This document shows, piece after piece, positions 11,040-19,352 of a stretch of 64,000 nucleotides of DNA; within the stretch, counting starts at the first letter, position 1, and every line of letters begins with the position of its first letter. Under the pieces are notes generated by a model that was given only the letters and a program-made list of their open reading frames with translations, did no database searches and was not told the origin of the DNA. This DNA is from Thioflexithrix psekupsensis (GTDB lineage Bacteria; Pseudomonadota; Gammaproteobacteria; Beggiatoales; Beggiatoaceae), in assembly GCF_002149925.1 (NCBI RefSeq), contig NZ_MSLT01000023.1, positions 1 through 64,000 of the forward strand. The letters are read 5' to 3'. The position numbers and the translations under genes were made by a program.

Positions 11040-12231
11040 GTACCAAGCCACCGACGAACAAAGTCAAACCATTACCGGTATTTTAACCGCTGACAGTGAA
11101 CGCGCTGCGATGCGGCAATTGCAAAAACGCGGTTTAACCGTGGTGACTATCGCGCCGCTGACGGCCGACACGCTCGATCAACGTCGCGCCCAACAACGCC
11201 CGCCTTCGCGTGATATTCTTGTTGTTTTACATGAATTAACCACGTTGCTAGAATCCGATGTGTCTTTGATCGAAGCCATTGAATCACTGGCACATTCTTC
11301 TCACCATCCTTTTTTGACCCAAGCCTTTGCTCAGATGGCGCAGCGATTGCGTCAAGGCGCGGCTTTTTCCGTGATTCTCAAGGAAAGCCCGCTGAATCTA
11401 CCGTGGTACATGCACCAGTTGATCGAAGCGGGAGAATTAACCGGTAAGGTTGCCAATGCCTTACGCGATGGTGTGGCGCAAATGGAATATGAGGAAAAAG
11501 TGCGAAATGAATTGCGTAATGCCATGATTTATCCTGTGATTTTGATTCTTTCTGGAATAACGGCGGTGATTCTAATTTTCACCTTAGTGGTGCCTCGTTT
11601 TGCCAATATTCTACAAAATCGCGGTGATGAGATTCCACTGCTGGCACAATGGGTTTTGGGGACGGGGATGTTTTTAAATCACCACGCTGACAGTCTCATG
11701 ATAGGCTTGGTGGTGGTGGCGATTGTGGGCGCGTATTTGCTCAATCAAGCGCAGGTAAGGGTGCGTTTACACAATGGGTTAGCCAATTTACCCGTATTAG
11801 GCAGTTGGTTGTTGGAATCGGAAACGGCACGTTGGGCGGCGATGATGGGGACTTTATTGGAAAATAAAGTGTCTTTATTGCGGGCTTTAGAATTGGCATC
11901 GCACGGGGTAAAATTACCCAGTTTATTGGCGCGCTTGCAACAGGTGACGCGGGCAGTGCGCGCGGGAACCAGTTTGTCCCAAGCCTTGCAGGATAATGAC
12001 GCGCTCACGCCAACCGGTCATAATTTAATTCGCGCCGGAGAAAAAGCTGGCGAATTGCCGCGTATGTTGCGTTCATTGGCGCGTTTATTAGAAGAAAGCG
12101 GCCGCGTGCGAATGAAACGTTTTTTATTATTAATTGAACCGATTGCAATTTTACTGATTGGTGGTGTAATTGGGGTAATTATTACGGGAGTTATTTTGGC
12201 GATTACTAGCGTGAATGACATTGCGTTTTAA
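11029..12231 (+). CDS. Type II secretion / type IV pilus inner-membrane protein, GspF/PilC family
   Basis: 400 residues. It has the usual GspF layout: an N-terminal 'YKYQATDEQSQTITGIL' segment, then two repeated GspF domains (about 60-185 and 265-390), each ending in hydrophobic helices; the last membrane helices are near 165-190, 215-235 and 365-395. Such proteins form the inner-membrane platform that works with a GspE-type ATPase. It overlaps the hydrolase gene by 11 bases. No other gsp gene is next to it, so it may serve a scattered T2SS (a GspB lies at 55.2 kb). Confidence 0.88.
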   Translation: MRYKYQATDEQSQTITGILTADSERAAMRQLQKRGLTVVTIAPLTADTLDQRRAQQRPPSRDILVVLHELTTLLESDVSLIEAIESLAHSSHHPFLTQAFAQMAQRLRQGAAFSVILKESPLNLPWYMHQLIEAGELTGKVANALRDGVAQMEYEEKVRNELRNAMIYPVILILSGITAVILIFTLVVPRFANILQNRGDEIPLLAQWVLGTGMFLNHHADSLMIGLVVVAIVGAYLLNQAQVRVRLHNGLANLPVLGSWLLESETARWAAMMGTLLENKVSLLRALELASHGVKLPSLLARLQQVTRAVRAGTSLSQALQDNDALTPTGHNLIRAGEKAGELPRMLRSLARLLEESGRVRMKRFLLLIEPIAILLIGGVIGVIITGVILAITSVNDIAF

Positions 12232-12249
12232 GATGATAAAAGAATCGCA

Positions 12250-13674
12250 TTAACTCAATGGCAAACTAATTTGAAACGTCGTGCCATGTTCCGTATCTAA
12301 AATTTCAATCGTGCCTTGATGGGCATGAACATAATACTGCACAATCGCCAATCCTAAACCACTGCCTTTAATCGCACCTTGTGCGGGCAAATTGACCTGA
12401 TAAAACGGATCAAAAATATGTGATCGATGGGCTTTAGGAATGCCCACGCCATCATCATGAATCGTAAGAAAAAATTGTTTATCATCCTGCCAAGAACGCA
12501 TACTGATCACGCTGTGCGACGGGGCATATTTTAAAGCATTCGATAACAAATTATCGATAATCGTATAAAACTTTTCTTTATCAACCGATAAGGTGATCGC
12601 CATTAAATCTAATTTTAAATCTAATTGCCGTGATCGTAAAGTTAAACAATGTTGTCCACACACCTGCTCAATTAAAAAATCAATACGCTGCAACGTTAAT
12701 TCCAAACGAATCGCTTGCGTATAAGCATTTTGAAAATTTAATAAATCTTCAATCAGTTTTTGCAGTTTCAAACTATTACGCTCTGCAATTTCAACCAATT
12801 CCTGCTGATCTGGATTCAATAATTGAAAACCAGAAGCACGTATTAAGTTAATACTTTCTTTAACGGCTGTTAATGGTGTTTTTAAATCATGAGACACATG
12901 CTGAATAAAGCGAATTTTACTGGCTTCTAAATCATTTAACCGCTGTCTTAACCACTCCAATTGCTGCCCTAATCGCGCCACGTCGCTGCTGCCTTTAATT
13001 TGGATAGGATTATCTAATTGGCCTGCGCCTAAATTATTAATTGCCTGTTCCATTTTTTTAAATGCTTGATTAATGATATAAATTAACCAAGAACTGACCA
13101 GCACCGTAAAAAAGAATAATAAAAGCACTTTATAAGTTAGAGAATAAATAATATGAGTACCTTTATGTGCAATTTCTTGATTCGTTTTATTCATCATGGC
13201 ATCACTAATCAGCATTTTTGACGTAATGGCTTCTAACACTTCCATTTTTTCTGCTAATTTTTCTCTGTCGTGTTTTACTGTTTTATCAGTGAGATATTGA
13301 TAAATATTTTCTTCTTCTTCCAAATACTGCAAAATTAACCCTTCAAATTCATTATATTGTTTGGTCGTCTGTAATAATTCATGAGCGATATTTCTCACAA
13401 TTTTACTGCGCAATCGATAAATTTCTAAATAAATTTCTGGCACAACAATAGATTGTTGTGCTTTACGATTTAACTCATTTGTTTCTGCGTGAATAGCAGC
13501 GATTGACAAGGTAATTTCACTATAATTTTGAACTGCTTTTTGGGAAAAATAAACCAATTCTTTAATTTGATCAGATGCAATAGATAACGCATAAATTAAT
13601 GGTAAAAAAACCCATCCTATCCCAATAATAATTCGTACCCGTAATGTATTAAAACTGCGAATAAATTTTTTCAT
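12250..13674 (-). CDS. Membrane sensor histidine kinase
   Basis: 474 residues from the ATG at 13674. Transmembrane helices lie near 10-30 and 185-205 around a helical periplasmic domain of about 150 residues. Then come HAMP (about 205-255), HisKA with phosphoacceptor H262 in 'HVSHDLKTPL', and HATPase_c with N-box 'DNLLSNALKYAP', G1 'DDGVGIP' and G2 'GSGLGLAIV'. The layout recalls GlrK/QseE-type kinases. No response-regulator gene is adjacent on this strand, so it is an orphan kinase. It converges on the gspF-like gene with an 18-base gap. Confidence 0.9.
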   Translation of the reverse strand: MKKFIRSFNTLRVRIIIGIGWVFLPLIYALSIASDQIKELVYFSQKAVQNYSEITLSIAAIHAETNELNRKAQQSIVVPEIYLEIYRLRSKIVRNIAHELLQTTKQYNEFEGLILQYLEEEENIYQYLTDKTVKHDREKLAEKMEVLEAITSKMLISDAMMNKTNQEIAHKGTHIIYSLTYKVLLLFFFTVLVSSWLIYIINQAFKKMEQAINNLGAGQLDNPIQIKGSSDVARLGQQLEWLRQRLNDLEASKIRFIQHVSHDLKTPLTAVKESINLIRASGFQLLNPDQQELVEIAERNSLKLQKLIEDLLNFQNAYTQAIRLELTLQRIDFLIEQVCGQHCLTLRSRQLDLKLDLMAITLSVDKEKFYTIIDNLLSNALKYAPSHSVISMRSWQDDKQFFLTIHDDGVGIPKAHRSHIFDPFYQVNLPAQGAIKGSGLGLAIVQYYVHAHQGTIEILDTEHGTTFQISLPLS

Positions 13675-13798
13675 GATAACGTAAGCTCCCATGCGTGAAC
13701 AGATGAAACTCGACTAGAAATTGAGGCTTAAAATCCCCATAACGCCTGCTTTATTGACACGGTTTATTTTTTTTGTAAAACAAAAAGAGGGTATCACT

Positions 13799-15160
13799 AT
13801 GCTGATTCGTGAGCAACTGATGCGTTTTTCATTAATACTGGCATTAAGTTTTGGATTATTGCTGGCGTTTGCGTTTAAAAACAATAGCATGGCGCAATTG
13901 CCTGTGAGTGTAGATGAGCAGCCGTTGCCTAGCCTTGCGCCGATGCTGGAGCGAATTACGCCTGCGGTGGTGAATATTGCCACGCGCACTCAGGTTCGGT
14001 TGCAAGAAAATCCGTTACTTAACGATCCGTTTTTTCGCTATTTTTTTAATTTACCCTCGCGCCCTCGCGCCCGTGAAGAGCAAAGTCTGGGGTCTGGAGT
14101 CATTATTGACGCAAAAGAGGGCTATGTTATCACAAATCATCATGTGATTAATAAAGCCGATGAAATCATTGTCACCTTGCGCGATGGACGGCAATTAAAA
14201 GCAAAATTAATTGGTTCTGATCCAGATACTGATGTGGCTTTAATTCAAGTTCCTGCGGAAGATTTAGTATCAATTCCTTTGGCTGATTCGGATAAATTGC
14301 GTGTGGGTGATTTTGTGGTGGCCATTGGCAATCCTTTTGGCTTGGGACAAACGGTAACTTCGGGTATTATTAGCGCATTGGGACGCACGGGATTAAGCAT
14401 TCATGGTTATGAAGATTTTATTCAAACCGATGCTTCTATTAACCCTGGCAATTCGGGCGGAGCATTAGTCAATTTACGCGGAGAATTAATTGGTATTAAT
14501 ACTGCTATTTTAGCACCAAGCGGTGGAAATGTAGGAATTGGTTTTGCGATTCCTGCTCATATGGTGCAACAAGTGGTGCGCCAATTGCGAGAATTTGGCG
14601 AAGTGCAACGCGGACAATTAGGGGTGGTGATTCAAGATATTGATCCCAATTTAGCCCAAGCCTTTGGTTTGCAACAAAAACAAGGCGCAGTTATCATTGA
14701 AATTCAAGCCAATTCCGCCGCAGCCAACGCAGGTTTACAAATTGGCGATGTCGTCATATCCATCAATCAACGCCCAATTCATAATGCCTCTGATTTACGC
14801 AATCAAATTGGATTATTACGCATTGGAGAAAAGGCTACATTAACCATTATTCGAGATGGAAAACAACAGACAATAGATGTCGTGGTCAGTGGACAACCTT
14901 ATGTCTCAGGTAAAGACATTCATTCGCTGTTAGAGGGCGCAACATTAAGCGATGAGAAAGAAGGTGTAATGATTGTTGAATTAGTCCATAATAGCACCGC
15001 AGAACGCGCTGGTTTTCGCAAAGGCGATATTATTATGGGGTTAAATCGTCGAGCCGTTCGCAATACTGATGAATTAGGGCGTTGGCTTAATTCGCAATGG
15101 GGTGCGTTTTCTGTGCAAGTGAATCGAAATGATGTCATTGTTACTTTAGCATTCCGCTAA
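13799..15160 (+). CDS. degQ: Periplasmic serine protease, DegP/DegQ (Do) family
   Basis: 453 residues. The ATG at 13799 is chosen because it has agaggg 7 bases upstream and opens straight into a signal peptide (about 1-32). Chymotrypsin-like domain with triad H115 ('ITNHHVI'), D145 ('DTDVALIQV') and S219 ('NPGNSGGALV'). Two PDZ domains follow (about 265-355 and 370-450; 'LRKGDI'-like 'FRKGDIIMGLN'). It degrades or chaperones misfolded envelope proteins. Two PDZs and a short Q-loop fit DegQ or DegP better than DegS. Confidence 0.92.
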   Translation: MLIREQLMRFSLILALSFGLLLAFAFKNNSMAQLPVSVDEQPLPSLAPMLERITPAVVNIATRTQVRLQENPLLNDPFFRYFFNLPSRPRAREEQSLGSGVIIDAKEGYVITNHHVINKADEIIVTLRDGRQLKAKLIGSDPDTDVALIQVPAEDLVSIPLADSDKLRVGDFVVAIGNPFGLGQTVTSGIISALGRTGLSIHGYEDFIQTDASINPGNSGGALVNLRGELIGINTAILAPSGGNVGIGFAIPAHMVQQVVRQLREFGEVQRGQLGVVIQDIDPNLAQAFGLQQKQGAVIIEIQANSAAANAGLQIGDVVISINQRPIHNASDLRNQIGLLRIGEKATLTIIRDGKQQTIDVVVSGQPYVSGKDIHSLLEGATLSDEKEGVMIVELVHNSTAERAGFRKGDIIMGLNRRAVRNTDELGRWLNSQWGAFSVQVNRNDVIVTLAFR

Positions 15161-15185
15161 AAAAACGGGCATTTTATTTTCCTAT

Positions 15186-15695
15186 TTATACCGCCAACCC
15201 TTCTTGTTGGCGGTTAGACTTTCCCAAATGAATCTCGCTATTGTCTTTGGAATTTAATATTTTAAAATTTTTTTCCAAATGCAAAATATGACGTTGATTT
15301 TCATTACGGTAGCTAATTCTATCCATCGTCATTTTTAACAGGAAAAAACGAAACGCTTGATCAGGTAATGTTTGATCCATATATAATGGGTCTAAAATAG
15401 TGGAACTTTGCAAAATAACTTGCAATAAATTTTCATTAAATCCTCGCCCTTGATCTTCAATATCAACCACCAATTTATCGCTTTCCAACATCAAAGTAAC
15501 GCTAATGGATTGCGTATGGGGTGCATATTGATTGTCGTTAATGATTTGCTGCACAATTTCTAATATGCACAATTGAATATCTTCAATTAATCCTTGTTCA
15601 AAAGGCGTATGTTGACGACATAATGTCTCTAAACATTGCCCCAATAAAGTGGCTTGATGTGCGTCACTATGAATACTAAAACGGATGCTGTGCAT
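15186..15695 (-). CDS. RsbW/SpoIIAB-like ATPase-fold protein
   Basis: 169 residues from the ATG at 15695, which has a strong gggggg ribosome site. Residues about 15-150 resemble HATPase_c_2 of anti-sigma kinases: an N-box-like 'LCILEIVQQIINDNQ' and a G1 box 'VDIEDQGRGF'. The second glycine box that closes the ATP lid is not visible; its place holds 'DQAFRFFLLKMTMD'. It may therefore bind ATP poorly or act as a partner-binding module. The 3' end contains a 9-bp hairpin (15190-15214) in the gap toward the convergent protease gene. Confidence 0.65.
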   Translation of the reverse strand: MHSIRFSIHSDAHQATLLGQCLETLCRQHTPFEQGLIEDIQLCILEIVQQIINDNQYAPHTQSISVTLMLESDKLVVDIEDQGRGFNENLLQVILQSSTILDPLYMDQTLPDQAFRFFLLKMTMDRISYRNENQRHILHLEKNFKILNSKDNSEIHLGKSNRQQEGLAV

Positions 15696-15964
15696 GATGC
15701 CCCCCTGTGACCTATCGTAAAACATAAAAATAACCTTGTTACACAGCGGAGCGCAATTACAATGCCATTTGTGCTAAACAGGAAAATGAGCCTAAAAACG
15801 CATTAAAATTCATTTTTTAGTGTTATTTTTTTGACATTTTCGCTATTTCTGACAACCCTCAGCAAAAGCAAGCAGACCAGCATCATCAAACGTATTGGTA
15901 GTCCCCTCTAGGTGGTGATAAATGGTATAATACCCATTTTTATAGAGATAAAGAGGAAAAGCGA

Positions 15965-16129
15965 ATGAAATGTCCCCGTTACCAATCTCAAGCGATTGTA
16001 AAGAATGGAAGTATTAATAGTGGAAAGCAAAAATATGCCTGTAAAGATCGCGGTCGTCAGTTTGTGGAAAATCCGCAGAACACCAATCAGCCTATTCCTC
16101 AAATGATGGTAGAACTGATTGATAATTAG
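15965..16129 (+). pseudogene. IS1-family transposase N-terminal relic
   Basis: 54 codons from ATG. 'MKCPRYQSQAIVKNG', 'GKQKYACKDRGRQF' and 'VENPQN' match the N-terminal zinc-finger part of IS1-type transposases, but two of the cysteines expected in CPxC and CxxC pairs are Y6 and R33. The frame stops early (TAG), and only short matching-looking debris ('EIVGAYWVSP' in another frame near 16140-16175) follows. It is a decayed insertion sequence. The whole 15.7-16.27 kb gap holds nothing else that I can recognise. Confidence 0.75.
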
Positions 16130-16269
16130 ATATAGAAACCCGTGAAATTGTAGGAGCTTATTGGGTATCTCCTTAATAAACCCGCGATCTCAATTTAAAA
16201 TCAAACAGTAAAATTGCCACATCACAGATTCGGGATAATTTTATTCATCTCACTACTGAGACAGAACCA

Positions 16270-16305
16270 CAAAAAAATAACGCCCCAAACATGGAGCGTT
16301 ATTAA
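16270..16305 (-). terminator. Rho-independent terminator after the P-type ATPase gene
   Basis: aataacgc (16278-16285) pairs with gcgttatt (16298-16305). Read on the minus strand, the hairpin is followed by a run of seven T. It lies about 28 bases past the stop of the ATPase gene. Confidence 0.8.
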
Positions 16306-16332
16306 TTTCCGACTTAAAGCGTACGTTCTTAG

Positions 16333-19008
16333 TTATTGCTGCACGGGATTACCAAATAGCATATTGCGAATCAGTTTGCGTGCCAAATCGACAGGAACTA
16401 GCACCAAAGCCATCGCCAACACATATAACCACTCTTCAACACTTAATCCCACTGTGCGTAAAATCTCGCCGCCATAGGTAATGAAAATAACCTGTATCAA
16501 CATAATCGAAGGCATAATGATAGAAAACAGGCGATTCTCAAAGAAATGCGCAAAAAGATTTAACCCTTCTGTGCGCGCATTAAAAGTATTAAAGATATGA
16601 ACAAACACAAAAAACGCAAAAAACGCTGTTAAGAATTTCGCCTGTGCTTCAGGACTGCCCACCTCATATCCACCAGAGAACCAGTGTTGCGTAAAATCGC
16701 TGGTCAAAAACAAAATACTCACCGCCGCCACCACAAAGCCATTGAGCAAAATCGATGACCACATGTCCTTACTGATCAAAGGCTCGTCACGAGGAATGGG
16801 GTTTTCTTTCAAATAACGTTGTAACGCAGCTTCTCCCGCAAACGCAAGACCCGCAAACGTATCCATAATAATATTTAACCACAATAATTGCGTCATGGTT
16901 AATGGTAAATCGAAACCAAAAAATGGCCCCAAAAACGCCACGGTAATGGCAGAAATATTCACGGTTAATTGGAAAATTAAGAATTTCCGAATCGATTTAA
17001 ACAAGGTTCTACCGTACAACACCGATTTGATCAACGATGAGAAATTATCATCTAAAATCACAATGTCACTGGCTTCTTTGGTCATTTCCGTGCCGCTGCC
17101 CATCGCAAAACCCACGTCCGCATTTTTCACCGCAGGCGCGTCATTCACCCCGTCGCCCGTCATTCCAACCACCAATCCCAAGGACTTGGCTAAACGCACC
17201 AAACGGCTTTTATCGGTAGGAAATGCCCGCGCCACCACGTATAAATGCGGTAAAATCGCCTTCACTTGCTCATCACTGAGTTCAGCCAATTCAGACGAAG
17301 TCAAAATAGTGGCTTTACTGTCATCCTCCAACAAGCCCACATCTCGCGCAATCGCTTGTGCGGTGGCTTTGGCATCGCCTGTGATCATAATCACGTGAAT
17401 GCCTGCTTCCTTGGCGGATTTAACAGATTGATAAGACGTTGTGCGTAATTCATCACGCATCGCAAAAATACCCAACAAGGTCAAACGCTCAGGCAAATGT
17501 TGATCTTCATTGATGGGCGTTTCTGTCACCGCAATCGCCAATAAACGCATGGCGCGATTAGACAAGCCTTCCATAGCGGTTTGCAAGTGGGCTTGATCGG
17601 TTAAGGCTTGAGTGTTGCCTTCGGCATCCAAATAATGCGTACAATTTTTCAATACCACTTCAGGCGCGCCTTTCACCAAAGTCAAAGCCGATGCTCCCGT
17701 GACTTGCGTGGCCGAGAATTTACGCGCACTGCTAAATTGGATCATATCCACCACTTTAATGCCATCATCTTGCGCCAAATAAGGCGTGACAAAACGCAAT
17801 AAAGCCTGTTCTGTCCGATCTGCGCCGACGAATTTGGGGTGCTTGGGATCGCTGGTATCAATCACGGCACTGGTGTTATTGCGCAGGGCAAATGCCACCA
17901 TACTTCTAACTTTTTCAGGAATATCATTAAGTTGTTCAAAAGGCTGGCCAGAACCTGCCACAAATTGGCTGACTGACAAACTGCCTTGCGTTAAAGTTCC
18001 CGTTTTATCGGTGAATAAAATATTTAAACTGCCTGCGGTTTCAATCCCTAATAATTTTCGCACTAACACTTTTTCGCGTAACAATTTTTTCATATTCAAG
18101 GCCAACACCATTGCAATCATCATGGGCAGGCCTTCTGGCACAGCCACCACAATCACAATAATCGCCAAAATCGCTGCGGTGACAAAATCAGAGATGATGA
18201 CACCCACACTTTGCGCAAAATAAACATTCATGTCACTTTGCAACGCAATTTTATTGAAAATAAACGCTAAAAAGATGAAAGTTGCGCCAAAATAGCCAAA
18301 TTTTGCAATTTGCTGTCCCAATACAGATAACTTAACTTGTAATGGAGACAAACGATCTTCAGCCGAAACAATGGCTTTCATGGTTTGGCCGTATTGGGTT
18401 TTTTCCCCTACGGCGGTGGTGTGCATGACAATTTCACCATCAGTCACCAAACTGGCGCGGTAGACTTTATGGTGTTCATCGGCTTGTTCTGGGGGGGTAT
18501 TTTCGGGGAGGGCTTTACGTTTTACGGGTTCAGATTCGCCGGTTAAAGCGGCTTCGTCAAATTCAGCATGACCTGCTACGACAATACCATCGACAGGCAC
18601 GGTGTCACCGGGTTGCAGTAAAATATAATCACCAACAACCAATTCATCAATTAAAATCTCAACTAACTGTCCTTCACGAAACACTTTAACGCGAATTTGC
18701 GAGGCTTCGGCCAGTAAACGTTGAAAAGACTGTTCATTACTGTATTCAGACCATGCTGCCACCCAAGTCGCCAGCACAACCGCCAAACCAATTCCCACAC
18801 TTTCGTACCATTCCGCATAACCAAAAACCCACAACACCACGGTAATAAGCAAAGCCACCAACAAAATAATAATGATGGGGTCTTTCAAATTTTCCATGAG
18901 CTTATCCATAAAGCTCTCGGTATCATGAGCGGCAATACCATTACTGCCGTGGATTTCTCGACTGCTTTGCACCTGCGAAGGAGTTAGCCCTTCAAAGCTA
19001 AATTTCAT
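16333..19008 (-). CDS. P-type ATPase, calcium-transporter type
   Basis: 891 residues, the usual size of P2-type pumps. Seen in order: an N-terminal cation-ATPase segment, M1-M2 (about 45-90), an actuator domain with 'LTGESEPV', M3-M4 with 'VAVPEGLP' (the PEGL ion-site motif of Ca2+ pumps), phosphorylation site D334 in 'DKTGTLT', hinge 'GDGVNDAPA', and six C-terminal helices. It most likely exports Ca2+ from the cytoplasm using ATP. The PMCA-like 'VPEGLP' and absence of heavy-metal domains argue against copper or zinc pumps. Own terminator; stands alone. Confidence 0.9.
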   Translation of the reverse strand: MKFSFEGLTPSQVQSSREIHGSNGIAAHDTESFMDKLMENLKDPIIIILLVALLITVVLWVFGYAEWYESVGIGLAVVLATWVAAWSEYSNEQSFQRLLAEASQIRVKVFREGQLVEILIDELVVGDYILLQPGDTVPVDGIVVAGHAEFDEAALTGESEPVKRKALPENTPPEQADEHHKVYRASLVTDGEIVMHTTAVGEKTQYGQTMKAIVSAEDRLSPLQVKLSVLGQQIAKFGYFGATFIFLAFIFNKIALQSDMNVYFAQSVGVIISDFVTAAILAIIVIVVAVPEGLPMMIAMVLALNMKKLLREKVLVRKLLGIETAGSLNILFTDKTGTLTQGSLSVSQFVAGSGQPFEQLNDIPEKVRSMVAFALRNNTSAVIDTSDPKHPKFVGADRTEQALLRFVTPYLAQDDGIKVVDMIQFSSARKFSATQVTGASALTLVKGAPEVVLKNCTHYLDAEGNTQALTDQAHLQTAMEGLSNRAMRLLAIAVTETPINEDQHLPERLTLLGIFAMRDELRTTSYQSVKSAKEAGIHVIMITGDAKATAQAIARDVGLLEDDSKATILTSSELAELSDEQVKAILPHLYVVARAFPTDKSRLVRLAKSLGLVVGMTGDGVNDAPAVKNADVGFAMGSGTEMTKEASDIVILDDNFSSLIKSVLYGRTLFKSIRKFLIFQLTVNISAITVAFLGPFFGFDLPLTMTQLLWLNIIMDTFAGLAFAGEAALQRYLKENPIPRDEPLISKDMWSSILLNGFVVAAVSILFLTSDFTQHWFSGGYEVGSPEAQAKFLTAFFAFFVFVHIFNTFNARTEGLNLFAHFFENRLFSIIMPSIMLIQVIFITYGGEILRTVGLSVEEWLYVLAMALVLVPVDLARKLIRNMLFGNPVQQ

Positions 19009-19252
19009 AAAAGAACCTCTTGAATAAAAATGGAAAACACAATATAGCAGAAACTACCTCGCACACAGTGATGGCTAAAAAAAATTTTTCAATAAGGATT
19101 TTGTAGCTGATCATTTATCTGAATCAATTCGAGTAAAGAAATGTTTAGATTAAGAAAATAAAATGAGGAAGCACCTTACGCTCTGGATACAAAGCAGTTT
19201 AGTGAACGATTGGTAGGATTAACATTTGTGGTATTTTTAGTTTCAACCGATA

Positions 19253-19325
19253 TGCCCTGAATAGGATTTGAACCTATGGCCTTTCCCTTAGGAGGGGAAC
19301 GCTCTCTCCACTGAGCTATCAGGGC
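19253..19325 (-). tRNA. tRNA-Arg (anticodon CCT)
   Basis: A 73-base cloverleaf with acceptor stem gccctga / tcagggc, anticodon loop ctCCTaa on a ttccc/gggaa stem and a normal TpsiC arm. CCA is not encoded, so it must be added. It starts 27 bases after the soxB stop on the same strand and may be co-transcribed or use a promoter inside soxB. Confidence 0.93.
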
Positions 19326-19352
19326 GAAGATCATTAAAACAAGGCGTTGGTT

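Noticed and set aside
13754-13781. TTGACA / TAAAAC promoter for degQ
   Set aside because: The start of transcription would fall on the ribosome site, leaving almost no leader; the match of the -10 is poor.
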